In this document: in pieces, positions 52,793 through 60,633 of the stretch
How positions within the stretch are numbered: position 1 is the stretch's first letter
Layout: the number at the start of each line of letters is the position of its first letter
Source of the DNA: Rhodospirillales bacterium
Lineage (GTDB): Bacteria; Pseudomonadota; Alphaproteobacteria; Micavibrionales; Micavibrionaceae
NCBI GenBank assembly: GCA_020638175.1
Contig: JACKJA010000002.1
Coordinates: forward strand, 1,612,001 to 1,676,000
Direction of reading: 5' to 3'
Length of the DNA stretch: 64,000 nucleotides
The notes under the pieces: model-generated
The model's database searches: none
What the model was told of the DNA's origin: nothing
What the model saw: the letters and a program-made list of their open reading frames with translations, nothing else
Program-made: the position numbers and the translations under genes

Positions 52793-53857
52793 ATGCGAAA
52801 GATGGTGACAGGAATAGTCTTAAAAGCCGGTCATTGCGAGCCGCCAAAGTCGGCGCGGCAATCCAGCGGCTCCATGTCTTGCTCTGGATTGCTTCGGTCG
52901 CTCTGCTCCCTCGCAATGACGGTGGTGGTGATGGCTTCTTCTGCGCCCGCCTATGCTGCCTGCACCAATCCCGCCGGGACCGAAAGCCAGATCATTTACC
53001 ACGATGACGAAAACGTCCTGCAGTACTGCGACGGCACCAACTGGCAGGGCATGAACCGCGGCGTCGTGACCGCCAGCAGCGGCTGCTCGAACCCCGCGCG
53101 CTACGAAGGTGCGATTGTCTATAACTCCGACTTCAACGTCGTCCAGCTCTGCTCCGGCAACCAATGGGTCGCTCTCGGCAAGATCAACGCCGCGGCGGGC
53201 AGCGGCGGTTGCTCTAACCCCGCCGGGAATGAAGGCGAAATCGTCTACAACGACGATGTCAACGTCATGCAGTATTGCGACGGTTCTGCCTGGCGGCCGC
53301 TCTATGGCGGTGGTAAGGAAAATGGCTGCACCAACATCGGCGATGTCTGTGCCGATGGCACCGTCTACGCCGGGCTGTCCGGGGCGTCGACGCCGATGTT
53401 CGTTACCCGCTGCGATGCCGGGATGAGCTGGGGCGGCGCCAGCTGCACCGGAACGCGTTTAACCCTGTCGTGGAATAACGGCAACAATGCCGGGTACGTG
53501 CTTACTGGCGCGAATACCGTGGATGGTAAAACCAACACGGCAACAATCGTCACGTTCGACTCGGACACCGGCGTTACCGGGATGCAGCAACACCAGGCTG
53601 CGCAGTATTGCGCTGATCTGGTAGCCAATGGCTATAGCGACTGGTTTCTGCCATCAATGGCCGAGTTGACTACGCTCTATTCGAACCGGGTGGCGATCGG
53701 CGGATTTGATCTTGTTGGAAATACGTACAATTGGGCCTCAACAGAAAATGCTGATTTTAGAGCCTGCGCAATCAAATTCACTGATGGTTATGCACCGTGT
53801 AATCAGGGTGAGAACGTTAAATACTATGCACGAACCGTCCGCTGCGCCCGGAGATAG
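52793..53857 (+). CDS. Secreted CDG-W repeat protein with DUF1566 (Lcl C-terminal) domain
   Basis: 354 aa. AAGGAG five bases before the ATG; 18 bp after the previous gene, so one transcript. Residues about 56-180 hold three units (CTNPAGTESQI... YCDGTNW; CSNPA... CSGNQW; CSNPAGNEGEI... YCDGSAW), the same unit type as its neighbour. The C-terminal domain of about 150 residues (AAQYCADLVANGYSDWFLPSMAEL... NWASTEN) is DUF1566/Lcl, first seen in a collagen-like Legionella adhesin. The N-terminal 55 residues are unusual: about 30 are encoded by a palindromic repeat inserted in frame, which also supplies part of the signal-peptide core. Confidence 0.85.
   Translation: MRKMVTGIVLKAGHCEPPKSARQSSGSMSCSGLLRSLCSLAMTVVVMASSAPAYAACTNPAGTESQIIYHDDENVLQYCDGTNWQGMNRGVVTASSGCSNPARYEGAIVYNSDFNVVQLCSGNQWVALGKINAAAGSGGCSNPAGNEGEIVYNDDVNVMQYCDGSAWRPLYGGGKENGCTNIGDVCADGTVYAGLSGASTPMFVTRCDAGMSWGGASCTGTRLTLSWNNGNNAGYVLTGANTVDGKTNTATIVTFDSDTGVTGMQQHQAAQYCADLVANGYSDWFLPSMAELTTLYSNRVAIGGFDLVGNTYNWASTENADFRACAIKFTDGYAPCNQGENVKYYARTVRCARR
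52830..52920. repeat. RPE-like palindromic dispersed repeat, inserted in frame in a CDS
   Basis: A 91-bp nested palindrome: outer arms GTCATTGCGAG (52,830-52,840) and CTCGCAATGAC (52,910-52,920); inner arms CAATCCAG (52,859-52,866) and CTGGATTG (52,883-52,890), with the words GCTTCGGTCGCTCTGCTCC between. This is the well-known class of repeats found scattered in alphaproteobacterial and other genomes (for example Rickettsia palindromic elements). It lies wholly inside the 354-aa gene and keeps the frame. No second copy was found in the window. Confidence 0.8.
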
Positions 53858-53972
53858 CTTAGTCATTCAATCCTTAAAACGACCCCTCTGCCCTACTTCA
53901 ACCAGCTTGCCGGGGTTTCGTCGTCGAACGCAATACCATTGAATTCCAGATCAACCGGGTAGGCGAAACGGC

Positions 53973-54170
53973 TCAGGATCGGTTCTGTCTGGCAAAGGCC
54001 ATGAGGGCGTCATAGAGCTTCGTTCCCTGCTCGCCGACAGGCTCATTGAACGGCGATGGCTCTGCGGCCAGGCTATCCAGCAGATACGAAGCGCCCAGGC
54101 CACAAACGACGACAGCCGTGGCAAGTAAGGCACGGCAAACAAGAAGAGCGCTGCCGCGAACGTTCGTCAT
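53973..54170 (-). CDS. Small putative membrane-anchored protein
   Basis: 65 aa from the ATG at 54,170, preceded by AGGAAAGGG. One hydrophobic helix (about 7-30, ALLATAVVVCGLGASYLL) and a soluble tail of about 35 residues (FNEPVGEQGTKLYDALMAFA). Family unknown. It lies divergent from the coupling-type ATPase gene. Short, so the call rests on the ribosome site and the helix. Confidence 0.5.
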   Translation of the reverse strand: MTNVRGSALLVCRALLATAVVVCGLGASYLLDSLAAEPSPFNEPVGEQGTKLYDALMAFARQNRS

Positions 54171-54308
54171 ATTTCTACCCTTTCCTGGTCCGGCGCATCG
54201 AGCGAATACGGCGCCATCCAACCACGGACGAACAAACGCCGTCAATGAACCAGATGCAGTCCTCAGACCTTGCCGGCCTCATCCAATTTAGCGGCTGCTC
54301 AGTCAACG

Positions 54309-54328
54309 CCGCGAGGAGCTCGCGAGGC
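54309..54328. promoter_or_regulatory. Inverted repeat CGCGAG-N3-CTCGCG, copy 2
   Basis: Same 20-bp block as at 48,795-48,814, here with spacer GAG, 58 bp before the start of the VirD4/TraG-type gene. The placement upstream of two separate element genes suggests a shared regulator. Confidence 0.5.
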
Positions 54329-54386
54329 CTCTCGCACGATTAGCCCCCTACTCTAGCCCCGTCCAAATGACCATCTGGGGCCTGCC

Positions 54387-55919
54387 ATGACGACAAAAGC
54401 CGAGGACCTGCTGCGTGACATCCCGCGGGGCGTAGCCAGCCGTTATCTCAAGCACCAAAGCCTGCCGCAGGCCCGCTGGCAATCGCCAGAGGCGATCATG
54501 CGGAGCGAGGCGCTCGCCTACGACCCGAAGAACCCGGACGGAAAAATCCTTGTCGGCGCGCTTGGCGACAAACTCATCGGCATCAAGGATGACCGCCACA
54601 TTGTGACGGTGGCCGGTAGCCGGTCCGGTAAATCAGTCACGCTGATTGGCAATCTGCACTTCTACGATGGCAGTATCATCGCCATCGACCCGAAGGCCGA
54701 ACTAGCGAACCTGACCGCCAACGTCCGCGCAGGGCGCGGCCAGCGCGTCTATGTGCTCGACCCTTATGGTTACGCCGACAAGTCGGTGGCCCCCCTGCAG
54801 GCCCGGTATAACCCGCTTTCTGTCCTCACAATCGATAGCCCAACCATCATTGAGGACGCGGGACTGATCACGGACGGCATTGTCGTCCAGCCGGAATCTT
54901 CGCGCGAGCCCCATTGGGATGAGACGGCCAAGAATTTCATTGAAAGTTTGACCTTGCACGTAGCGACGGCCCCCGCGCATGTGGACGAGCGGCACCTCGT
55001 CACTGTGCGGCGCCTTATCATGCAGGCACTCAGGCCCGATCCGGATAGTGGCGACAAGAACCCGCTGTGTGCGCTGGAACGAGCGATGCTGGAAAATGCC
55101 CGGCGTCTCCAACGCAGCGCGCCAACCGCTGATATCGGAGAAGCGATCGAGGGAGGAGCACGGGATTTCTATGAAAAAGCGGACCGGGAGCGCGACAGCG
55201 TGCTCTCTACCGCACGGCGTCATACCAAGTTTCTGGACTATGCGGCACTGAAGGACGTTGTCTCGGGCCATGATTTCGATCTGTCGGAGTTAAAGAGCGA
55301 TCCGCGCGGCGTTACGGTGTACCTGTGCATTCCCGCTACGCGCATGACGATCAGCAAACGCTGGCTCAGGATCATCATCAATCAGCTGCTCGACGCCATG
55401 GAGCGGGAGAAGACGAAACCCCCGGCCCCTGTGCTCGCCTGCCTCGACGAGTTTCCGGTCCTGGGCTACATGCAGCAGCTTGAAGCGGCGGCTGGGCAGA
55501 TCGCCTCTTTTGGCGTCAAGCTCTGGACGGTGCTACAGGACTGGGGCCAGGGTAAAGCGCTTTATAAGGAGCGCTGGGAGACTTTTGTGGCCAATGCGGG
55601 CGTGCTTCAGTTCTTCGGCAATCACGACGTCGCCACAAGCGAGTACATATCGCGCAAACTGGGTAAGACGATGATAGAAGTCAGCCAGAGCAGCGAAGTC
55701 GGCCCGGAGCAGCGCCAGGCCGGACTGTCCGGTCAGAGTGCGCAGCTACAACTGCACGACCTGATGACGCCGGAAGAAATCAGCCGCCACTTTGCCCGCA
55801 GCGACCGCCTGAAGCGACAGATCGTCATCTGGGCCGGTTACCACCCGATGATTTTGCAGCGGGTAGAGCATTTTGATCCGGAGGGGCCGCTCGCGCCGTT
55901 TCTTCGACACAGTCTATGA
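54387..55919 (+). CDS. VirD4/TraG-type conjugation ATPase without an N-terminal membrane anchor
   Basis: 510 aa. Walker A in VAGSRSGKSVTLIGN (about residues 76-84), then the family block IIAIDPKAELANLTA with VLDPYG, and Walker B in LACLDEFPVLGYMQQLE. The C-terminal ATPase parts (KLWTVLQDWGQ, FFGNHDVATSEYIS) are typical of type IV coupling proteins, which hand DNA or protein to the secretion channel. The usual two N-terminal membrane helices are missing, so it is soluble or needs a membrane partner. Copy 2 of the inverted repeat precedes it. Confidence 0.88.
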   Translation: MTTKAEDLLRDIPRGVASRYLKHQSLPQARWQSPEAIMRSEALAYDPKNPDGKILVGALGDKLIGIKDDRHIVTVAGSRSGKSVTLIGNLHFYDGSIIAIDPKAELANLTANVRAGRGQRVYVLDPYGYADKSVAPLQARYNPLSVLTIDSPTIIEDAGLITDGIVVQPESSREPHWDETAKNFIESLTLHVATAPAHVDERHLVTVRRLIMQALRPDPDSGDKNPLCALERAMLENARRLQRSAPTADIGEAIEGGARDFYEKADRERDSVLSTARRHTKFLDYAALKDVVSGHDFDLSELKSDPRGVTVYLCIPATRMTISKRWLRIIINQLLDAMEREKTKPPAPVLACLDEFPVLGYMQQLEAAAGQIASFGVKLWTVLQDWGQGKALYKERWETFVANAGVLQFFGNHDVATSEYISRKLGKTMIEVSQSSEVGPEQRQAGLSGQSAQLQLHDLMTPEEISRHFARSDRLKRQIVIWAGYHPMILQRVEHFDPEGPLAPFLRHSL

Positions 55920-55935
55920 CCGCGCCAAATCACGT

Positions 55936-56424
55936 TTACTGTGGCCTTCGCGTCACCCTTATGCCGAGGGATTCCGCCTGCTTGCGCTCTTTGATCCTAA
56001 GAAGACGCGCAACGGCGGGGTCGTTGCCTTCTATGAAAGCAAGCTCCGACGCCAGACGCCCCTGGTTGTCTCGGGCAAGAAAGTCGCAGTCCTTTTCCTG
56101 AATGAGTTCACGCAGCATGTCACGAGCATCAAGCGCCGCCGCCAAATGGAGAATTGTCCCTCCTGATCCGGGGAGCCGCTCGTTTATACCGACTTCTTTG
56201 CACTCGGCTCTCCTCATGCCGTCGGCAGCCCCGAGCCCCAATCGGTAAAGCGTGCGGCCCCGACCTTCGCGGTCCGGAGTTATTCGTATGCGAATTGAAT
56301 TGTCATCGGAGCAACCTGACTGTTTCGACCCAGTTGTCGTCCGATGAAATCGTCCGAAGATATCGCGCAGCTCCGGCCCTTCACCGCTGTGCGAACGCCA
56401 TTTTATTTCGTTGTCTTTGGACAT
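55936..56424 (-). CDS. Ankyrin-repeat protein, copy A
   Basis: 162 aa; AAGGTGG precedes the ATG at 56,424. The C-terminal half has two ankyrin units: INERLPGSGGTILHLAAALDA and CDFLARDNQGRLASELAFIE, then NDPAVARLLRIKERKQAESLG. The N-terminal half is unlike anything I know. Near-paralogue of the next upstream gene (56,537-57,052). Ankyrin proteins bind other proteins. Converges on the coupling ATPase gene with 16 bp between. Confidence 0.8.
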   Translation of the reverse strand: MSKDNEIKWRSHSGEGPELRDIFGRFHRTTTGSKQSGCSDDNSIRIRITPDREGRGRTLYRLGLGAADGMRRAECKEVGINERLPGSGGTILHLAAALDARDMLRELIQEKDCDFLARDNQGRLASELAFIEGNDPAVARLLRIKERKQAESLGIRVTRRPQ

Positions 56425-56536
56425 CCATGTCCACCTTTCCTTTTCTAAATCCCGTCAAATCTCATAATGCATCAGGTTAACTCCCGCAATAAAATTCTGC
56501 CTGCGGCACCTTAGAAACAAAAGAAAACCACTTGTT

Positions 56537-57052
56537 CTACGTGCGCCGCAAGAGATCAACGCCCTGCTTCTTGGCCTGTTTCCGTTCTTTGATCCTGAGA
56601 AGCCGGGCGACAGCGGGATCGTTCCCGACGACAAAAGCGACTTCAGAAGCCAAACGACCGCAATTGTCCCTGATCAGAAAATCACATCCTTCAATCTGAA
56701 TGAGCAAACGCAGCGCATCACGTGCACCCGTAGCCGCTGCCACATGAAGAACCGTTTCCCCGGTGCCGGGGAGCCGTTCGTTTACGTTGCCACCCTTGAT
56801 CAGGCACTTTGTCATTCCGGGCTCGTTCCCTCGCCCAGCGCAGCGAAGCAATGCCGCATCGGCATTCTGACCGCGCCTCGTCACTTTGAATCTAATGGTG
56901 ATATTTCTAGGTTCTTGCCTAGGCCGGTTCCATTTAGAACGACAAGGTAAACCGGACTCTTGGCGCTTTCCGATCTCTTCTTTCCGGTCACGCGCGGCAA
57001 GAATATGCCCCAGGACGCGCGAAGGGCCAGAAATGTATGTTGGATGTTTCAT
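56537..57052 (-). CDS. Ankyrin-repeat protein, copy B
   Basis: 171 aa from the ATG at 57,052 (GGGAA seven bases upstream; a TTG at 57,058 is less likely). Two ankyrin units match copy A closely: VNERLPGTGETVLHVAAATGA, CDFLIRDNCGRLASEVAFVV, then NDPAVARLLRIKERKQAKKQG. The first 80 residues are basic and different. Only 2 bp follow the stop of the 289-aa gene, so the three form one leftward unit. Confidence 0.8.
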   Translation of the reverse strand: MKHPTYISGPSRVLGHILAARDRKEEIGKRQESGLPCRSKWNRPRQEPRNITIRFKVTRRGQNADAALLRCAGRGNEPGMTKCLIKGGNVNERLPGTGETVLHVAAATGARDALRLLIQIEGCDFLIRDNCGRLASEVAFVVGNDPAVARLLRIKERKQAKKQGVDLLRRT

Positions 57053-57054
57053 AA

Positions 57055-57924
57055 TCAAGTTCCCGAACCCATACGATGAAGGACGACGGAGCGAAGCATG
57101 ACATTCTGCACGGTGATTTCGCCTAACCTGTGACCATTACCCTCAAGAACTGTAGGACCTGCATGGTCGAGCAAGACGATTTTCTCTGGCGCGCGGCCAG
57201 GTCGATCCTTCGCATGCTCAATGCCAGCGAGCGTATACATTTTGACCTCTCCGGCTTTTTCCGATTTCAGAAGGCAAAGCAGATTCCCGTCAGCGGCGGA
57301 CATACCCCATCCTTTCCATCGACAGGTGACATTCCTTACGTCAAGACATCCCTTCTCCGCCAACGTTCGCAGGGCACGGTCGTAACTGGCCTCGTCACCG
57401 ATAACCTGCTCCGTCACGGCAATTTGAATGACGCCTGCACGCTGAGGGTTGATAAAATTCCACAGCCTGAGAACGTTCGCGTCGCCTCCTGAATCGAGAT
57501 GGATGTACTTGCCGACAAAGGCGTTAATAGCCAATGCCGCTGACGGCTTCGCCTGCTCATTAAAGTATCCGGCAAACGATTTCACGATCGCCCGCTCCTC
57601 CGGCGACACATCTTCCGCCTCATGCGCCGCAAGCAGACCGATGTCTTCGTCGGTCAGGAAGGCAACGATCATATTCAGCGTTTGCTTCTGCGGTACTGGA
57701 TAGTGCCGCGGACAGTTGCCTTTCCGCGTTCCTTCTACGAACTGCCTGATCCGCTCTGCGAGGTTCTTCTCCCCCGCCTCATCCAGGTCTAAACCGGCGT
57801 GTTCGGCGACAGCTGCGGCAACGCCGAGCCAAGTGTTGCCGTTGCCGTCGGAGTCGTAGCCATACATTTTGAACGCCTGAAGCGCATTCCTGATCTTTGT
57901 GTACTTGGTTTCATTAAAGTCCAT
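57055..57924 (-). CDS. Hypothetical protein of the ankyrin unit
   Basis: 289 aa from the ATG at 57,924 (GAGG ten bases upstream; the frame opens at 57,945). No known domain. Seen: an N-terminal helical part with GNGNTWLGVAAAVAEHA, a middle helical part with FLTDEDIGLLAAHEA, and a C-terminal beta-rich part. No signal or membrane segment, so probably cytoplasmic. Leads the ankyrin genes in the same transcript. Confidence 0.7.
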   Translation of the reverse strand: MDFNETKYTKIRNALQAFKMYGYDSDGNGNTWLGVAAAVAEHAGLDLDEAGEKNLAERIRQFVEGTRKGNCPRHYPVPQKQTLNMIVAFLTDEDIGLLAAHEAEDVSPEERAIVKSFAGYFNEQAKPSAALAINAFVGKYIHLDSGGDANVLRLWNFINPQRAGVIQIAVTEQVIGDEASYDRALRTLAEKGCLDVRNVTCRWKGWGMSAADGNLLCLLKSEKAGEVKMYTLAGIEHAKDRPGRAPEKIVLLDHAGPTVLEGNGHRLGEITVQNVMLRSVVLHRMGSGT

Positions 57925-58261
57925 TGGATACGGGCCTCGTAACATGAATACGGTGGATCGGAACCCGGATTGGACGTAGGGCTACCTTCGAGCCCTGCGC
58001 TATCCCACGCGGTCTCCGCATTAGCAAAAGCGCCATCCTTGATTGCGAAATTCTTCATGTACGAACGCCCTCCTCGCGGGTCTTGAATGAAATAAGCATG
58101 AACACTGTATGCGTATCGTCGATACCAAATCCTCGCGCTATCCGCGCAGCAATTAGCACTCTCCTTTGAAGAGTGCGCGCGGTTCGTGCGCGGCTCCCAA
58201 AATGTTTCGTCTGCAAAAATCGGCTTCTGTTTCGGTCAGGTACAGGTATGCGGAGAACGCT
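57925..58261. other. 337-bp gap between divergent element genes
   Basis: Contains the leaders of both flanking genes. Seen: a perfect 7-bp stem GCACTCT-N7-AGAGTGC (58,156-58,176), a repeated GTGCGCG word just after it, and a strong AGGAGG with an ATG at 58,058 on the minus strand that opens a 89-codon frame overlapping the 289-aa gene in another frame; its first part might be a small leader peptide, which I do not call as a gene. Confidence 0.4.
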
Positions 58262-58939
58262 ATGAACAATCCAGACAATCCTCTTTATGGATTCCCAAAA
58301 ACCGTCGAGCACTTCAGCGCTTTCGGTTCGCTGGAATACCGCATTTCGTTTCCGGCTCTGACGCCCCTGCGCGCCAAGATTGCCGAAGCGTTCGGCTATG
58401 GCTTGGCCACACTTGGCGGTTACGGCTTGTTTCAGCACCTTCAGGGCAGGGCTGACGCAGCGGGTGATTTCGCTCCTGGGATCGCCTTTGGATTCTTGTT
58501 CACCTACCCGGCGTGGCAATGGCTTTGCCGCTGGGCGCTCACGAAGACGACACGCCTGACGCTGAGCGTGGATGCCGTGCGCATTCGCCGCTGGCATGGC
58601 TGGCAGAAATTTGATCGCACGCTGCCGCATTCCTTTGCCCTGCTGCGCCACGACAAGACGCGGCAGGAAGAGCGTAAAAACGACTTCAAGGTGCGCCGGG
58701 CGCAAGCCGATGGTGAGGTAATTCTTCCGAAGGAGTACTACGGACGCTCACTACACCTGGTGCTCGACTATGTTGGGCACCGGATCGACATCACCGAGAT
58801 CATGGGCGCCAAGAAGGCCCAGACGGTGCTGGCGCGGCTGAATGCTATTGACGCCATCCTCGACCGCCAAAGCCACCACGGCAGCGGAATGGCCCTGGCT
58901 CCCACAGACGACTGGGGCCGTGATCCGGGAGAGGTGTGA
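58262..58939 (+). CDS. Membrane protein with a PH-like C-terminal part (module gene 1)
   Basis: 225 aa from the ATG at 58,262 (GGAG six bases upstream; the frame opens at 58,166). Two membrane helices (about 38-60 and 70-90), then a cytoplasmic domain that starts TTRLTLSVDAVRIRR and includes FALLRHD and VLDYVGHRIDITEI, like a bacterial PH domain by pattern only. GTGA overlap with the next gene shows tight coupling. Family unknown. Confidence 0.7.
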   Translation: MNNPDNPLYGFPKTVEHFSAFGSLEYRISFPALTPLRAKIAEAFGYGLATLGGYGLFQHLQGRADAAGDFAPGIAFGFLFTYPAWQWLCRWALTKTTRLTLSVDAVRIRRWHGWQKFDRTLPHSFALLRHDKTRQEERKNDFKVRRAQADGEVILPKEYYGRSLHLVLDYVGHRIDITEIMGAKKAQTVLARLNAIDAILDRQSHHGSGMALAPTDDWGRDPGEV

Positions 58940-59343
58940 TTGCCATGCGCCACGGTCATATTCTCCGGATCGCAATCGCTGCCACCGCGGCGGCATTCTG
59001 CACCGCCCCGGTCACAGGCTGGCTGTATGAGTTCTTCAGCAGCACCGCACCTTACCGGGCGTTCCCATGGGGACCACGGGCGCACCTGGCGCTGGTTTCC
59101 TGCACCGCCTTTGTCCTGTTCTCAGCATTCTTTTCCGAACTGCCAAACCTGCCGCGTCTGATCGCGGCGGGCCTGGCCACTTACGCCTCAATTCACTTCA
59201 TCGCCGACGACGTTCACTGGGTCTTGGGAGGCGCTCTCCCGGAATTCGCACAGAGCTTCGGCTTTGGTCTTGTCGGCTTGTTCTTGTTCGTGAGCTGGTT
59301 CGGGCTCTTACGTCTGCCAAAGCTCTCATGGCTCATCAGCTGA
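58936..59343 (+). CDS. Four-helix membrane protein (module gene 2)
   Basis: 135 aa from the GTG at 58,936, which overlaps the previous stop (GTGA) and has GGGAGAG before it; an ATG at 58,945 is an alternative. Four hydrophobic helices (about 8-30, 45-68, 75-95 and 105-130) joined by short loops. No known family. Between gene 1 and the large membrane gene, in one transcript. Confidence 0.65.
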   Translation: MIAMRHGHILRIAIAATAAAFCTAPVTGWLYEFFSSTAPYRAFPWGPRAHLALVSCTAFVLFSAFFSELPNLPRLIAAGLATYASIHFIADDVHWVLGGALPEFAQSFGFGLVGLFLFVSWFGLLRLPKLSWLIS

Positions 59344-59355
59344 GGAGGATCAAAC

Positions 59356-60633
59356 ATGTTTGCCAATGATTCATTCATAGAGGAACTGATCTCAAGCCTC
59401 GACCCGTCGCTGGCGCTCGCCTTTCTGGAAGCGCACGCCGCAATGATTGCGGCAGGCGCTTTTGCCGCGCTGCTGTTTCTGACCTTGAAAAAGGCCCGGA
59501 AAAAACTCGGCCTCAAATTTCGGTTATGGCGCCTTTCCCGCAAGTACCGAAAGATCGTTTTGCCGCCGCACAACCTGCCTGACCAGGGCGGCTGGTTTCC
59601 GCTGGAGCTGCAGCTATGCGCGGACTTCTACTGCGAATACGCGATGGCCAGGGTAGACCTCAGCCTGTACGACAAAGCACAGAGCTACTTGAGAAAGGCC
59701 CACGAGCTGGGCAGAAAGCCGATGCCCTTATGGGCGCGCCTTGTCGTTGCCGTCCTGTTACTCGCGGAGTCATTCTTGTTCGCCTTGATCCTGATTGAGT
59801 TCGGGATCGATATGGTCACACCGAACCAGCAGCCTTATTACGCGTTTGGCGTCGGCGCGGTGCTCGCTCTGGTCCTGGGGCTGATTACACACATCGCCGG
59901 TCATGAGTGGCATCGCAATGATCTGGTGAAGTATGTCGGCGACATGGCACGCAAGGTGATGCATAAGGGTCGCGCCGATGATGCCTCGGCACTACCGGTT
60001 AACCGCAAAATCTCGATTGCTGCGGATCACCTTGACGACGACGCCCCTGTTCACATCCAGCTCCTGAGCCGGATTAGAGCCAATTTCGATCTGACGCCGG
60101 ACTGGCGCTGGTGCAAGGGAACGGGGGTGGCGATCAGCGCGCTGCTGCTTCTGAGCTTTGTGGTGCGCCTCAGCGTCACGGACTTCGCCGGGGACGCGTT
60201 TGCAGCCCCGGCGGGCATGCCGGCTGACTTCTCGATGCCGGACGCCGGAACCGATGGCTGGCTGGCGACTGGCAAGCTCTCGACGCTGGGAATCTTCTCC
60301 CTGCTGTTTTTGGGCATCCAGGCGGTCTCTGTCTACCTGGCGCGAGAGTATGGCTTTGCCGGGCTCGAGTCAGCACGGGCCTATGAAGTCGTTAAGTCTT
60401 ACCGCACGCGGGAAGAATTCCTGAACCGCCAGCAGGCCCGGCAATTTGAAATCGCCAATGCGGCGCAGGCCGCGCTGAATGGCCTGCAGCAGCGCCTGAT
60501 CGACCAGATCACCGAGCGCGGCACTGACTCAGAAGCCTACCAGGCGGTGAGACACGCCTCCGACCGGACTTTCCTGGCTTACCTGCATCTCAAAGACCAT
60601 GAGGAGAAGACTCGTGCATACGAAAATCTCTAA
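59356..60633 (+). CDS. Large membrane protein (module gene 3)
   Basis: 425 aa. GAGGAGG lies before the ATG. Helices at about 25-44, 130-155, 163-185, 252-272 and 300-322, with a basic cytoplasmic segment after the first (KKARKKLGLKFRLWR), a TPR-like part (YDKAQSYLRKAHELG), and a C-terminal helical tail rich in Ala/Gln. No recognised domain. It overlaps the VWA gene by 20 bp. Confidence 0.68.
   Translation: MFANDSFIEELISSLDPSLALAFLEAHAAMIAAGAFAALLFLTLKKARKKLGLKFRLWRLSRKYRKIVLPPHNLPDQGGWFPLELQLCADFYCEYAMARVDLSLYDKAQSYLRKAHELGRKPMPLWARLVVAVLLLAESFLFALILIEFGIDMVTPNQQPYYAFGVGAVLALVLGLITHIAGHEWHRNDLVKYVGDMARKVMHKGRADDASALPVNRKISIAADHLDDDAPVHIQLLSRIRANFDLTPDWRWCKGTGVAISALLLLSFVVRLSVTDFAGDAFAAPAGMPADFSMPDAGTDGWLATGKLSTLGIFSLLFLGIQAVSVYLAREYGFAGLESARAYEVVKSYRTREEFLNRQQARQFEIANAAQAALNGLQQRLIDQITERGTDSEAYQAVRHASDRTFLAYLHLKDHEEKTRAYENL

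Noticed and set aside
57789..58058. 89-codon minus-strand frame starting after a strong AGGAGG
   Set aside because: It overlaps the better supported 289-aa gene by about 136 bp in another frame and becomes low-complexity there; it may only be a leader peptide, so it is not called.
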